Part shown: one piece after another, positions 1-7,868 of the stretch | Layout: the number at the start of each line of letters is the position of its first letter | How positions within the stretch are numbered: position 1 is the stretch's first letter | Assembly (NCBI RefSeq): GCF_000834655.1 | Contig: NZ_JXQQ01000012.1 | Span: 52,120-116,119 of the forward strand | Origin: Variovorax paradoxus | GTDB taxonomy: Bacteria > Pseudomonadota > Gammaproteobacteria > Burkholderiales > Burkholderiaceae_C | DNA: 64,000 nucleotides | Reading direction: 5' to 3' | Notes under the pieces: model-generated | What the model was told of the DNA's origin: nothing | The model's database searches: none | What the model saw: only the letters and a program-made list of their open reading frames with translations | Program-made: the position numbers and the translations under genes

Positions 1-15
1 GTTAGCGAGACACGC

Positions 16-846
16 TCAGGTCGACCAGATCCGCGGCGCAGCTGCCGGCAATCCCCACAACTCTCCCCGCCAAGCCTGCCAAACCTGCCGCAGCAACTGC
101 ATCGCAGGCTCTACCACAGGCGCCAGCACCCGCAACACGACGACTTCGGCATGTGGGCTGGTCGCACCGGCGCTGTCGAACAGGCCGTGCGCTTCGAGCA
201 GCGCGCGCGCCTGCGCAAGCAAGGCTTCGCGTCGCGCCCGCGTGGCCGGCGAACCCGACACGAAAAACAGCGACGCAATGCACTTGTGTCCGCCGAAGCC
301 CAGCGGACTTTGCAGCAGCCGCCGGTCCGCCGCATCGATGCGCCCCCGTTCCAGCCAGACCCCGGGCACCTCGATGTGCTGCAGGTAGGTGCCCCGCTCG
401 AACGGCTGGTTCGCGTTCGGCAGGCCGAGCGCCGTCACGTCCCATCCGATCATCTCGGCACCGGGTTCGACCTCGATCGTCAGCCGGTTCTCGGCCTGGC
501 ATCCGCTGTAGCAGATCGCTTCCAGCGGCAGCCATTCGAGCCGCGCGCCCCTTGCAAGCCGGATGCGCGTTCGCTGCAAGGCCAGTTCACCTTCGGAGCG
601 GTAGAAGCGCGACGCACCCGGGGTGGTGATCAGCCCGTGGCTGCCATTCGCCGCCTCGATGTCGATGTCGAGCGTGTCTCCCCCGACCAGACCACCCGGC
701 GGATGCACCAGCACGTTGTGGCAGATCGCGTCGCCCTCGGGGTACAGGCTCTGCAGGATGCGCAGCGGCCCGTCGTGACGAAAACGGGCGACGGTGCGGT
801 CGGCTTCTTGTTGGTAGTCGAGGTGGAGACGGGCGTGCCAGGGCAT
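16..846 (-). CDS. ureD: Urease accessory protein UreD
   Basis: A complete 276-residue protein with its stop just inside the window edge. It carries family features: the N-terminal block with GPLRILQSLYPEG, the segment VHPPGGLVGGD, the TTPGASRFYRS stretch and WLPLEAICYSG. UreD (UreH) acts in the cytoplasm with UreF and UreG to load nickel into apo-urease. Family knowledge predicts the urease structural genes just beyond the left edge, in the same direction. Urease would complete purine/ureide nitrogen recovery, because allantoin breakdown releases urea. The deaminase gene lies upstream on the same strand across a repeat-bearing gap of about 120 bases. Confidence 0.95.
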   Translation of the reverse strand: MPWHARLHLDYQQEADRTVARFRHDGPLRILQSLYPEGDAICHNVLVHPPGGLVGGDTLDIDIEAANGSHGLITTPGASRFYRSEGELALQRTRIRLARGARLEWLPLEAICYSGCQAENRLTIEVEPGAEMIGWDVTALGLPNANQPFERGTYLQHIEVPGVWLERGRIDAADRRLLQSPLGFGGHKCIASLFFVSGSPATRARREALLAQARALLEAHGLFDSAGATSPHAEVVVLRVLAPVVEPAMQLLRQVWQAWRGELWGLPAAAPRIWST

Positions 847-870
847 GCGGCAAGTCTAGTCGTGGGTCAT

Positions 871-969
871 TCGGGGGTACCGCGGAACCGGCTCGGCCGG
901 CCGCAGGTGCCGCCCCCGGCAGGGGGAAGGCGAAGCGACACGAAGTGCGCGCAGCCTGGGGGCGAGCTT
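871..969 (-). repeat. Dispersed ~100-bp intergenic repeat, copy 1
   Basis: This stretch lies between the deaminase stop and the ureD start. It closely matches 16027-16130: both contain ACCGGCT, a run of Gs and Cs forming an imperfect GCCCCCGGC..GGGGG hairpin, and GCGAAGCGACACGAAGTGCG, ending in GAGCTT right at the stop codon of the minus-strand gene on the right. The hairpin could act as a transcript-processing or attenuation element. The family assignment is inferred from two copies in this window. Confidence 0.75.
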
Positions 970-1499
970 TATTTCCAGGCCCCGTCGTGCGCCGCGGCGG
1001 ATTCGTCCAGCAACGCCGGCCCGATGCATTCGATCGGATGCGGCGACGCGCGGAACACGTCGCGGCACGACAACTCCGCATCGCGCTGGTCCTGCCGCTC
1101 GCCGCGGAACAGGCGCAGGCGTTCGGCGTCGATGCCGAAGACCACGCGCCCGATGTTCGACCAGAAGATCGCGCCCGCGCACATCACGCAGGGCTCGCCC
1201 GAGGCATAGAGCGTGGCGCCCGCGAGGGCTTCGCGCGAGATGCCGCGGCCGGCCAGCGCGCGAATCGCGTTCGTCTCGGCGTGACCGGTGCAGTCGCCCG
1301 TCTCGCCGGTGTTGTTGTACGCCTCGGCCAGCACCTCGCCGTCGGCCGAGACGATGATCGATCCGAAAGGCCGGTTGCCGCGCCGGCGCGCGAGGTGCGA
1401 CCAGCCGATGGCCTTGCGCAGATACCGCCCGTCGCGCTCGTCGAGCGCGGTTTCTTCGGGGAACGAGGCGGTGGTGTGGGTGGTGCTGTTGAAGTTCAT
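969..1499 (-). CDS. Nucleoside deaminase (cytidine/guanine deaminase-like), first copy
   Basis: A 176-residue zinc deaminase of the CDA/TadA fold. HAE is at residues 73-75 (zinc His and catalytic Glu), and PCVMC at 103-107 supplies the two zinc cysteines. NRPFG near residue 42 and the downstream segment NIGRVVFG resemble small guanine-deaminase-type enzymes. Its ATG overlaps the stop of the upstream binding-protein gene by four bases (ATGA), so the two are translationally coupled. That pairing implies deamination of the imported compound, probably a purine, pyrimidine or related heterocycle, to release ammonia. The exact substrate cannot be read from the sequence. A second deaminase/ABC-transporter set lies at 15.5-18.8 kb. 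Confidence 0.88.
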   Translation of the reverse strand: MNFNSTTHTTASFPEETALDERDGRYLRKAIGWSHLARRRGNRPFGSIIVSADGEVLAEAYNNTGETGDCTGHAETNAIRALAGRGISREALAGATLYASGEPCVMCAGAIFWSNIGRVVFGIDAERLRLFRGERQDQRDAELSCRDVFRASPHPIECIGPALLDESAAAHDGAWK

Positions 1500-2530
1500 G
1501 CCTTGGAAATCATGCGTTCGTTGCGCGATGGGAGCATCGAGGTGTTGAAGATGGCGTCGGCCGGGGGCTTGACCTTGAGTGCGAAGACCTCGGCCACCTC
1601 GTCGACCTGCTGCTCGAGCGTGAGCTTGCGGATGTCGCCGAGGCCATGGGCTCGCGTGTCCGCCGCGCCCACATATTGCGCCGTGACGCCCCAGCGTTCA
1701 AGCTCGATCTTCTCGTCCAGGATGGGCTCGCGCTGGCGCATGGCGGCGATGCTCGGCGCAGGGTTGGCGAAGGTCTCGACGATGGCGCGGTTGGTCGCGC
1801 GCAGGAAGGCGGCGACCACCTTGGGGTTCTGCGCGATGAGGTTGCTGCTCGCGAGGATCGCGTTGCCGTAGAGGTTGACGCCCGCATCGGCGTATTTCAG
1901 CACCGAGAGCTCCTCGGGCTTCATGCGCGCGAAGAGCGAGATCGCCGAGTCGTGGAAGTAGGTGGCGGCATCGACGTCGCCGCGCACCATCACGTTGTCG
2001 CGCGCGCTGAAGTCGGTGGTCTGCCACAGGAAGGCGTCGTTGCGCATGCCCTGCTTGCGGGCGACCATCGGCCAGGCGCGGCGGGTCGATTCGACGGCGG
2101 CCGCGGCGACGTTCTTGCCCTGCAGGCTCCTGAAGTCGCCGGTCACGCCGCGATCCTTGCGGCCGATGATCACGAAGGGCGCGCGGTTGTAGTACTGGTA
2201 GACGGCCTGCACCATCGGCGTGCCTGGGTTCTGCGCATTGAACTCGACCAGGGAGCTGATGTCGCCCAGGCCCATCTGGTAGACACCGCTCGCAATGCGC
2301 GTGATCGACGCGACCGAGCCGGCGCCGGTGTCGATGGTCACGTCGAGGCCTTCGTCCCGGTAGTAGCCCTTGGCGTGCGCGAGGAAGAAGGGGGCGGTCT
2401 GGCCGTTGATGCGGAAGTCGAGCGTGAACTTGACCGGGGTGAGCTTGCCGGCGCCCTGCGCCATGACGGAGGGGGCGGCAAAGGCGGCTGCAGCGGCGGA
2501 GGTGGCCGCGAGAAAGGATCGGCGTTGCAT
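1496..2530 (-). CDS. NMT1/THI5-type ABC transporter substrate-binding protein, first copy
   Basis: A 344-residue periplasmic binding protein. The ATG at 2530 is chosen because MQRRSFLAATSAAAAAF begins a typical signal peptide ending near AQG; in-frame codons run further upstream to 2746 but are not protein-like. Family features include the FTLDFRINGQTAPFFLA start of the mature protein, the KGYYRDEGLDVTID segment and a GDIS loop. This family delivers pyrimidines, taurine-like or other heterocyclic nitrogen compounds to ABC permeases. No permease or ATPase gene is adjacent, so it may share the transporter at 16-18 kb, whose binding protein is the same length (344 residues). A candidate sigma-54 promoter lies upstream. 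Confidence 0.85.
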   Translation of the reverse strand: MQRRSFLAATSAAAAAFAAPSVMAQGAGKLTPVKFTLDFRINGQTAPFFLAHAKGYYRDEGLDVTIDTGAGSVASITRIASGVYQMGLGDISSLVEFNAQNPGTPMVQAVYQYYNRAPFVIIGRKDRGVTGDFRSLQGKNVAAAAVESTRRAWPMVARKQGMRNDAFLWQTTDFSARDNVMVRGDVDAATYFHDSAISLFARMKPEELSVLKYADAGVNLYGNAILASSNLIAQNPKVVAAFLRATNRAIVETFANPAPSIAAMRQREPILDEKIELERWGVTAQYVGAADTRAHGLGDIRKLTLEQQVDEVAEVFALKVKPPADAIFNTSMLPSRNERMISKA

Positions 2531-2659
2531 GGTGGGGCCTCGGAATCGGTGGTCTTGAATCCCCTGCACAAGAGCAGAAGGCGCTTCAAGAGCAATTTCC
2601 GGGCGGCGCACTTTCGTGGTGCGTGCGCTGCTGAACGCTTCTACTCTTGCGGGATTCCA

Positions 2660-2676
2660 TGCACGACGCATGCCAA
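2660..2676 (-). promoter_or_regulatory. Candidate sigma-54 promoter for binding-protein gene
   Basis: On the minus strand the sequence reads TTGGCAT-GCGTC-GTGCA, with GG at -24 and GC at -12 separated by ten bases, close to the TGGCAC-N5-TTGCA consensus. Expected transcription would start a few bases before the shared GAGTAGAAG leader. The match is imperfect, and it is supported mainly by the mirror-image site on the other strand. Confidence 0.5.
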
Positions 2677-2749
2677 GGGCTTCGCCTGGGCGTTTTTCTC
2701 GGGCTTTGCGCGGAAGGCGTGCACCGGACAACGGGCCGCGCCACAATCC

Positions 2750-2765
2750 GGGCGCGCAATTTGCA
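2750..2765 (+). promoter_or_regulatory. Candidate sigma-54 promoter for Rieske oxygenase gene
   Basis: The plus strand reads GGGCGC-GCAAT-TTGCA, giving GG-N10-GC with a single core deviation (A to G) from GGCAC-N5-TTGCA. The distance from the -12 GC to the GAGTAGAAG leader (about 16 bases) nearly equals that for the divergent site (about 15), which argues that the pair is real. Confidence 0.5.
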
Positions 2766-2879
2766 AGGCAGGTTGCGCAGAGTAGAAGCGTTCAGCCGCA
2801 GGGTGCCCCATGCATCCAGGCAGGAAATTGCTCTTTCAGGTTCGTACGTACCCGCGCGCAACACAGAAGGAGTCCACGC

Positions 2880-4007
2880 ATGCTCGTTACCCGACAACCC
2901 ATCTTCCGCAAGTTCTGGCATGCCGTCATGCCGCTCACAGATCTGGCCGATGGCCCGAAGCCCTTCAGGCTGCTGGGCGAAGACATCGTTCTCTTCATCG
3001 ACGCCGATGGCCAGCCCGCCGCGCTGCGCGATCGCTGCTGCCACCGCACCGCGAAGCTCTCCAAGGGCTGGTGCGTCGATGGCGAAGGCAAGGCCTGCGG
3101 CACCGGAGCGATCCAGTGCGGCTACCACGGCTGGACCTACGACCGCAGCGGGCAGGTGATCCGCATTCCGCAGTACGAGGCCGACCGCAAGATCTCGCCC
3201 GAGTACCGCACCACCGCCTACCGCTGCACCGCGCGTTACGGCTACGCGTGGGTGGCGCTGGAGGAGCCGATTGCCGACATCCCCGACATTCCTGAATTCA
3301 CCGACGCGGCCTACCGCACGATCTTCCAGTTCCACGAAGAGTGGCAGACCAGCCCGATGCGCGCGCTCGAAAATTCGTTCGACAACTCGCATTTCAGCTT
3401 CGTGCACCGCGCCACCTTCGGCGTGGCCGCGAGCCCGAAGCCGAGCAAATACGAACTGGTGGAAAACGAATCGGGCTTCTACGCCGAGACGGTCATCGAG
3501 GCGACCAATCCGGTGAAATTCCACGCGATCAGCGGCGTGACAGATGCGATCACCACGCGCCACATGCGCAACGCCTACTTCCTGCCGTTCTCGCGGCGCC
3601 TGGACATCGAGTACCCGAGCGGCGTGCGCCACATCATCATCAATTGCTTCACGCCGATCGACGACGGGCGCATGCAGCTGTGCCAATGGCTGTTCCGCAA
3701 CGACACCGAGGCCGACTGCGCCGCGCAGATGCTGATCGACTTCGACGCGGAGATCACGCGCGAGGACAAGGACATCCTCGAGTCGACCGACCCCGACGCG
3801 CTGGTGGATACGCGGCGGCGCGGCGTGGAGTATTCGATGGAGTCCGACCGCCCCGGCATGCTGATCCGCAAGCACCTGATGCAGCTGCTGGCCAAGCATG
3901 GCGAAGCGGAAATGCACCGCGGGAATTCCGCAGCCCGAGTCATCGCCCCCATCGTTCGGGCTGAGCTTGTGGAGGCCTCCCGCAGCGCTTCGACAAGCTC
4001 AGCGTGA
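2880..4007 (+). CDS. Rieske non-heme iron oxygenase, alpha subunit-like
   Basis: A 375-residue aromatic ring-hydroxylating or demethylase-type oxygenase of the vanillate demethylase/phthalate oxygenase kind. The Rieske cluster ligands are C53-x-H55 and C80-x2-H83. The mononuclear iron site is D168-N-S-H171-x4-H176. It starts at ATG 2880 after AGAAGGAG. The partner reductase is not in the window. Divergent placement from an NMT1-type binding protein suggests it attacks the imported compound. The last 19 residues (from about 357, VRAELVEASRSASTSSA) are encoded by a palindromic repeat rather than by conserved enzyme sequence, so the native C-terminus was probably altered by repeat insertion. The substrate is unknown. 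Confidence 0.85.
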   Translation: MLVTRQPIFRKFWHAVMPLTDLADGPKPFRLLGEDIVLFIDADGQPAALRDRCCHRTAKLSKGWCVDGEGKACGTGAIQCGYHGWTYDRSGQVIRIPQYEADRKISPEYRTTAYRCTARYGYAWVALEEPIADIPDIPEFTDAAYRTIFQFHEEWQTSPMRALENSFDNSHFSFVHRATFGVAASPKPSKYELVENESGFYAETVIEATNPVKFHAISGVTDAITTRHMRNAYFLPFSRRLDIEYPSGVRHIIINCFTPIDDGRMQLCQWLFRNDTEADCAAQMLIDFDAEITREDKDILESTDPDALVDTRRRGVEYSMESDRPGMLIRKHLMQLLAKHGEAEMHRGNSAARVIAPIVRAELVEASRSASTSSA

Positions 4008-4010
4008 ACG
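3953..4010. repeat. REP-like palindromic repeat overlapping the Rieske 3' end
   Basis: The left arm CGTTCGGGCTGAGCTTGTGGA and the right arm CTTCGACAAGCTCAGCGTGAACG are imperfect inverted copies around a short GC-rich loop. The same GAGCTTGTCGAAG/CTTCGACAAGCTC core recurs at 22927-23250 and 27844-27902. The TGA stop of the oxygenase (4005-4007) lies inside the right arm. Confidence 0.85.
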
Positions 4011-4037
4011 ACGGACGGGTGGGGGGCGGGGCGCTGC

Positions 4038-5339
4038 TCAAGCCGGCGCAGCAGCCGGTTGCGGGCGCGCGCCGCGTGTGGGAGCCTGCTCGTAGCGGTC
4101 CATGCCGAGCCCGTCGGTGCGGATGTCCGGCTGCTGGCCCATCACCATGTCCGAGATCAGCTTGCCGGAGCCGCAGGCCATGGTCCAGCCCAAGGTGCCG
4201 TGGCCGGTGTTGAGGAACAGGTTCGCGTAGCGCGTGGCACCCACGATGGGCGTGCTGTCGGGCGTCATCGGGCGCAGGCCCGTCCAGAAGCTGGCGCTGG
4301 CGAGGTCGCCGCCCGGGAACAGGTCGCTCACCACTTTTTCGAGCGTGGCGCGGCGGGCCGGGTTCAGGCGCAGGTCGAAGCCGCCGAGCTCGGCCATGCC
4401 GCCGACGCGGATGCGGTTGTCGAAGCGCGTGACCGCGACCTTGTAGGTCTCGTCGAGCACCGTCGATTGCGGCGCGAGCGACTCGTCGACCAGCGGCACG
4501 GTGAGCGAGTAGCCCTTGACCGGGTACACCGGGATGTCGAGGCCCAGCGAGGCGATGGCGGCGCGCGAGTAGCTGCCGAAGGCCATCACGTAGCGGTCGG
4601 CCGTCAGGATCTTGCCGGTGGTGGTGCGCACGCCAGTGATGCGGCCGCCGTCGGTTTCCAGGCCGTCGATGGCCTGGCCGAAGCGGAAGTCCACGCCCAG
4701 GCCGCGCGCGATGTCGGCCAGGCCCCGGGTGAAGAGGTGGCAGTCGCCGGTCTCGTCGTTGGGCAGGCGCAGGCCGCCGGTGAGGCGGTCGCGCGCGCCG
4801 GCCAGAGCCGGTTCGACGCCGGCGAGCGCATCGCGGTCGAGCAGTTCGTAAGGCACGCCGCATTCCTCGAGCACCGCGATGTCGCGCTGCACCGCATCGA
4901 GCTGCGCCTGCGTTCGAAAGAGCTGCAGCGTGCCGCCGGTGCGGTGCTCGTAGGCGAGGCCGGTGTCGGCGCGAAGTTGCTGCAGGCAGCCGCGGCTGTA
5001 TTCGGCCACGCGCATCATGCGTTCCTTGTTGACCGCGTAGCGCTCGGGCGAGCAGTTGCGCAGCATCGCGGCCATCCAGCGCAGCTGGAACAGCGTGCCG
5101 TCGGGCCGGATCGACAGCGGCGCGTGCTTCTTGAACATCCACTTGATCGCCTTGAGCGGAATGCCCGGCGCGGCCCATGGCGTGGAGTAGCCCGGCGACA
5201 CCTGCCCGGCGTTGCCGAAGCTGGTTTCTTCCGCAGGACCGGACTGCCGGTCGAGCAGGGTCACGTCGGCGCCGGAGCGCGCGAGGTAGTAGGCCGTGGT
5301 GGTGCCGATCACGCCGCCGCCGAGAACGATGACTTTCAT
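4038..5339 (-). CDS. dadA: D-amino acid dehydrogenase, DadA type
   Basis: A 433-residue FAD-dependent oxidoreductase of the DAO family. The N-terminus [12 protein letters not shown] has the dinucleotide fold glycines at 7-12, followed by [17 protein letters not shown]. Family blocks include [14 protein letters not shown] and, near the C-terminus, [14 protein letters not shown] and [17 protein letters not shown]. DadA oxidises D-alanine and other D-amino acids to keto acids and ammonia, passing electrons to the respiratory chain. The ATG at 5339 is the start of the Rossmann motif; longer in-frame sequence upstream has no domain content. The divergent neighbour is an Lrp/AsnC regulator, the usual dad arrangement. 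No alanine racemase gene follows. Confidence 0.93.
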   Translation of the reverse strand: MKVIVLGGGVIGTTTAYYLARSGADVTLLDRQSGPAEETSFGNAGQVSPGYSTPWAAPGIPLKAIKWMFKKHAPLSIRPDGTLFQLRWMAAMLRNCSPERYAVNKERMMRVAEYSRGCLQQLRADTGLAYEHRTGGTLQLFRTQAQLDAVQRDIAVLEECGVPYELLDRDALAGVEPALAGARDRLTGGLRLPNDETGDCHLFTRGLADIARGLGVDFRFGQAIDGLETDGGRITGVRTTTGKILTADRYVMAFGSYSRAAIASLGLDIPVYPVKGYSLTVPLVDESLAPQSTVLDETYKVAVTRFDNRIRVGGMAELGGFDLRLNPARRATLEKVVSDLFPGGDLASASFWTGLRPMTPDSTPIVGATRYANLFLNTGHGTLGWTMACGSGKLISDMVMGQQPDIRTDGLGMDRYEQAPTRGARPQPAAAPA

Positions 5340-5368
5340 GGTGTATCCGCTGATTCGTATGGAATGCA

Positions 5369-5401
5369 TGGAATCTAAAGTGCACAATGCAGTGGATTCC
5401 A
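5369..5401. promoter_or_regulatory. Inverted repeat between dadA and the Lrp-type regulator
   Basis: TGGAATC (5369-5375) and GATTCCA (5395-5401) form an inverted repeat spaced by 19 bases in the divergent intergenic region. A related partial copy, AATCCACTG, follows at about 5428. The location and spacing suit a multi-site Lrp/AsnC operator, but the motif does not match the E. coli Lrp consensus. Confidence 0.5.
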
Positions 5402-5467
5402 TTGTTCTTCAGGGTTTGGCGGTGAAATCCACTGCCGAAAATCGTCCAACGCACCGCGCGGAGTGAA

Positions 5468-5935
5468 ATGCCGGAACTCGACCGAATCGACCGCAAGATC
5501 CTCGACCTGCTGCAGCGCCAGGGCCGTGTTTCCATGACCGAACTGGCCGAGCGCATCGGCCTTTCCGCTTCGCCCTGCGCCGAGCGCGTCAAGCGCATGG
5601 AGCGCGATGGCGTCATCACCGGCTACCACGCGCGGGTGTCGCCCGAGGCGCTGGGCAAGACGCTCCTGGTGTTCGTGGAAATCAAGCTCTCGGCCAAGTC
5701 GGGCGACGTGTTCGACAAGGTCAAGCAGGAGCTCCTGCACATGCCCGAGGTGCTCGAATGCCACCTCGTCTCGGGCAGCTTCGACTACCTGGTGAAGGCG
5801 CGGCTGAGCGGCATGAGCGAGTACCGGCACCTCCTGGGCGACATCCTCAAGAAGCTGCCCGTGGCGGCCGAATCGCACAGCTACGTGGTGATGGAAGAGA
5901 TCAAGGAAACGCTCACGCTCGCCGTGGACCGCTGA
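5468..5935 (+). CDS. Lrp/AsnC family transcriptional regulator of dadA
   Basis: A 155-residue regulator. An N-terminal helix-turn-helix (DRKILDLLQRQGRVSMTELA, then IGLSASPCAERVKRME) is joined to a C-terminal RAM ligand-binding domain (VFVEIKLSAKS to about residue 150, including the SGSFDYLVKAR stretch). It is divergently transcribed from dadA. By analogy with DadR/BkdR it probably senses an amino acid such as alanine and controls dadA. The gene starts at ATG 5468. The regulator/target pairing is inferred from position. Confidence 0.92.
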   Translation: MPELDRIDRKILDLLQRQGRVSMTELAERIGLSASPCAERVKRMERDGVITGYHARVSPEALGKTLLVFVEIKLSAKSGDVFDKVKQELLHMPEVLECHLVSGSFDYLVKARLSGMSEYRHLLGDILKKLPVAAESHSYVVMEEIKETLTLAVDR

Positions 5936-6000
5936 GCGCGGCGGCTACCATCGGCCGCGCGTTCGCTGAACTCCCACTCCACTCACCAAGGACACCGGCA

Positions 6001-6402
6001 ATGAGCATTTCGATCCGCCGCGACGGCACCACCGGCACACGCCACATCCTCAAGATCCGCAACCACGAGATTCCGGTCGATGCCTCGCCGGCCGGCGGCG
6101 GCAGCGATGCGGGCCCCGAGCCGCACGACCTGTACGACGCGTCGCTCGCGGCCTGCAAGGCGCTCACGGTGCTGATCTACGCGCGCCGCAAGGGCATCCC
6201 GGTGGAAGACATCGAGGTGGTGGTCGATCGCGACGACAGCGAGGAGCGCAAGGGCGTCTACCGCTTGAAGTCGGGCCTGCGCCTGACCGGCGACCTGACC
6301 GAGGCGCAGCGCGACGAGTTGCTGCGCGTGGCGGGCAAGTGCCCGGTGCACAAGCTCATGACCGAGGTGAAGACCGAGATCGAGACGGGCTGGGCCGCCT
6401 AG
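6001..6402 (+). CDS. OsmC family peroxiredoxin-like protein
   Basis: A 133-residue cytoplasmic thiol protein. The two peroxidatic/resolving cysteines of the OsmC/Ohr fold are visible: C52 in SLAACKALTV and C114 in AGKCPVHKLM, with the GPEPHDL segment preceding the first. OsmC proteins reduce organic hydroperoxides. It overlaps the convergent HxlR gene by four bases at its stop. The in-frame extension upstream of 6001 is not used because family homology begins here. Together with the HxlR regulator and the oxidoreductase beyond, it suggests an oxidative or electrophile stress module. Confidence 0.88.
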   Translation: MSISIRRDGTTGTRHILKIRNHEIPVDASPAGGGSDAGPEPHDLYDASLAACKALTVLIYARRKGIPVEDIEVVVDRDDSEERKGVYRLKSGLRLTGDLTEAQRDELLRVAGKCPVHKLMTEVKTEIETGWAA

Positions 6403-6746
6403 CCTTCGGCCTTCTTGCGCGCGGCCTCCACGCGCTTGGCATAGCGATCGCCCCAATCGGCCAGCGGACCGAGCGCCGCATTGAGCGTGGCGCCCAGTTT
6501 CGTCTCGGAGTATTCGACGCGCGGCGGCACTTCGTGGAAGGCTTCGCGGTTGACGAGGCCGTCGGTTTCCAGCTCGCGCAGCTGCTGGATCAGCATCTTC
6601 TCGCTGATGTCGGGCAGCAATCGCTTCAGCTCGCCGAAGCGTCGCGGCTGCACATGCAGTTCCCACAGGATGACGGCCTTCCACTTGCCGCCGATGACTT
6701 CGAATGCGGGGCCGATGCCGCAGTTGTAGGGCTTCTTCGCCTTCAT
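6399..6746 (-). CDS. HxlR family redox-type transcriptional regulator
   Basis: A 115-residue winged-helix regulator. C9 in PYNCGIGPAFEVIGGKWK occupies the conserved N-terminal cysteine position used as a thiol switch by YodB/HypR-type members, and the winged helix FGELKRLLPDISEKMLIQQL follows. ATG 6746 is preferred over the upstream TTG at 6758 because GGATCA precedes it at ribosome-binding distance. It is divergent from the imine-reductase-like gene, with a clear inverted repeat between them (6774-6800). It is expected to repress that gene and itself until its cysteine is modified by an electrophile or oxidant. Confidence 0.9.
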   Translation of the reverse strand: MKAKKPYNCGIGPAFEVIGGKWKAVILWELHVQPRRFGELKRLLPDISEKMLIQQLRELETDGLVNREAFHEVPPRVEYSETKLGATLNAALGPLADWGDRYAKRVEAARKKAEG

Positions 6747-6773
6747 GCGCTGATCCAATACATACGTTTTGGT

Positions 6774-6800
6774 AAGTACCTCACTTTATGGTAGGTACTT
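6774..6800. promoter_or_regulatory. Probable HxlR operator palindrome
   Basis: AAGTACCT (6774-6781) and AGGTACTT (6793-6800) are perfect inverted 8-mers around an 11-base spacer. Flanking GGT/ACC extends the symmetry with one extra base on the right arm. It lies in the divergent promoter region between the HxlR gene and the oxidoreductase. The GTAC-centred arms resemble operators of YodB-type regulators. Confidence 0.75.
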
Positions 6801-6861
6801 GACCGTTTGCAAGTGAAATTCCTACGATGCACCCGTCGTCACAACCTGCATCCGGAACATC

Positions 6862-7731
6862 ATGAGCAACAAGGAAATTTCAGTTCTCGGCCTGGGCTCC
6901 ATGGGCCTCACCATCGCGCGGCTCTACCTGGACCAGGGCTACAAGGTCACCGTTTGGAACCGCTCGTCGGAGAAGGCCGATGCGCTGGTCGCGAAGGGCG
7001 CCGTGCTGGCGCGCAGCGCGGCCGAGGCGGTGCGCGCCGCGAAGGTCGTGCTGATGTGCGTCTACGACTACCGCGCCGCCGAGGCGATCCTCGCGATGGA
7101 GGGCGTTGGCGCCGCGATGGATGGCCGCTTGCTGGTCCAGCTGACCACCGGCAGCCCGACCGACGCGCGCGATGCCGAACTGTGGGCGCACCGGCAGGGC
7201 GCCACCTACCTCGAAGGCGCCATCCAGGCCGCGCCCGACCAGATGGGTCAGCCCGACACGCCGATCCTCATGTCGGGCGCGCAAGCCGTCTTCCGCGAAG
7301 CTGAGCCGATGCTGAAGGTGCTGGGCGGCGGCATCGTGTACCTGGGCGAGAAGGCGAGCGCCGCCGCGGCGATGGACCTGGCCACGCTCTCCACCATCTA
7401 CGGCACGCTGCTCGGGTTCATGCACGGCGCGCGCATCGCCGAGCACGAAGGCTTCGATGTGGCCGAGTACGGCCGCATCGTCGCGCGGATCATGCCGACC
7501 TTCGCCGGCTTCCTTCAGCATGAAGGTTCGGTGATCCAGTCGGGCGACTTCAAGATCTCGCAGAGCCCGATGCGCATTTCGGTCGAGGCGACGCAGCGCA
7601 TCCTGCAGACCGCGCATGAGGCGGGCATCAACACCGAGTTCCCGACGTTTGCCGCAGGGCTCTTCCAGCGTGCCGATGCGGCGGGGCTCGGCGGGGAAGA
7701 GATCGCGGCGCTGGTCAAGCTGCTGCGCTGA
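6862..7731 (+). CDS. NADPH-dependent oxidoreductase, imine reductase-like (beta-HAD superfamily)
   Basis: A 289-residue two-domain dehydrogenase. The Rossmann motif GLGSMG is at residues 10-15, and NRSS at 33-36 after the second strand points to NADPH. The position normally holding the catalytic lysine of 3-hydroxyisobutyrate dehydrogenases falls in AAAAMDLATLSTIYG, with D172 at the site used by imine reductases. The enzyme is therefore more likely an imine reductase-like reductase than a hydroxyacid dehydrogenase. The divergent HxlR regulator and the operator indicate inducible expression. The physiological substrate is unknown. Confidence 0.82.
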   Translation: MSNKEISVLGLGSMGLTIARLYLDQGYKVTVWNRSSEKADALVAKGAVLARSAAEAVRAAKVVLMCVYDYRAAEAILAMEGVGAAMDGRLLVQLTTGSPTDARDAELWAHRQGATYLEGAIQAAPDQMGQPDTPILMSGAQAVFREAEPMLKVLGGGIVYLGEKASAAAAMDLATLSTIYGTLLGFMHGARIAEHEGFDVAEYGRIVARIMPTFAGFLQHEGSVIQSGDFKISQSPMRISVEATQRILQTAHEAGINTEFPTFAAGLFQRADAAGLGGEEIAALVKLLR

Positions 7732-7868
7732 AAACGCGGATGCCGGGGCTCGGGGTTCACGCATGGGAACCCCTTCGCCCTTCATGAAGATTTCCTGAAG
7801 TTGCCGGTAGGGGCTTGGCAGATACTTCGCCCCATTCCGACCTTCGGGCGCCTTCGCCCCGCACTCCC

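Larger units (their letters stand above)
2531..2879. promoter_or_regulatory. Divergent regulatory region with a duplicated, inverted leader element
   Basis: This 349-base region without a gene separates the binding protein (left, minus) from the Rieske oxygenase (right, plus). It is roughly symmetric. GCTGAACGCTTCTACTC at 2630-2646 is perfectly inverted at 2780-2796, and GAGCAATTTCC at 2590-2600 is inverted at 2823-2833. Each gene is therefore preceded by the same leader, GAGTAGAAGCGTTCAGC, then about 25 bases, then GGAAATTGCTC. The space between the arms holds two divergent GG-N10-GC promoter candidates and a GTGCACC half-site at about 2719. A shared activator acting on both promoters is inferred. 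Confidence 0.75.
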
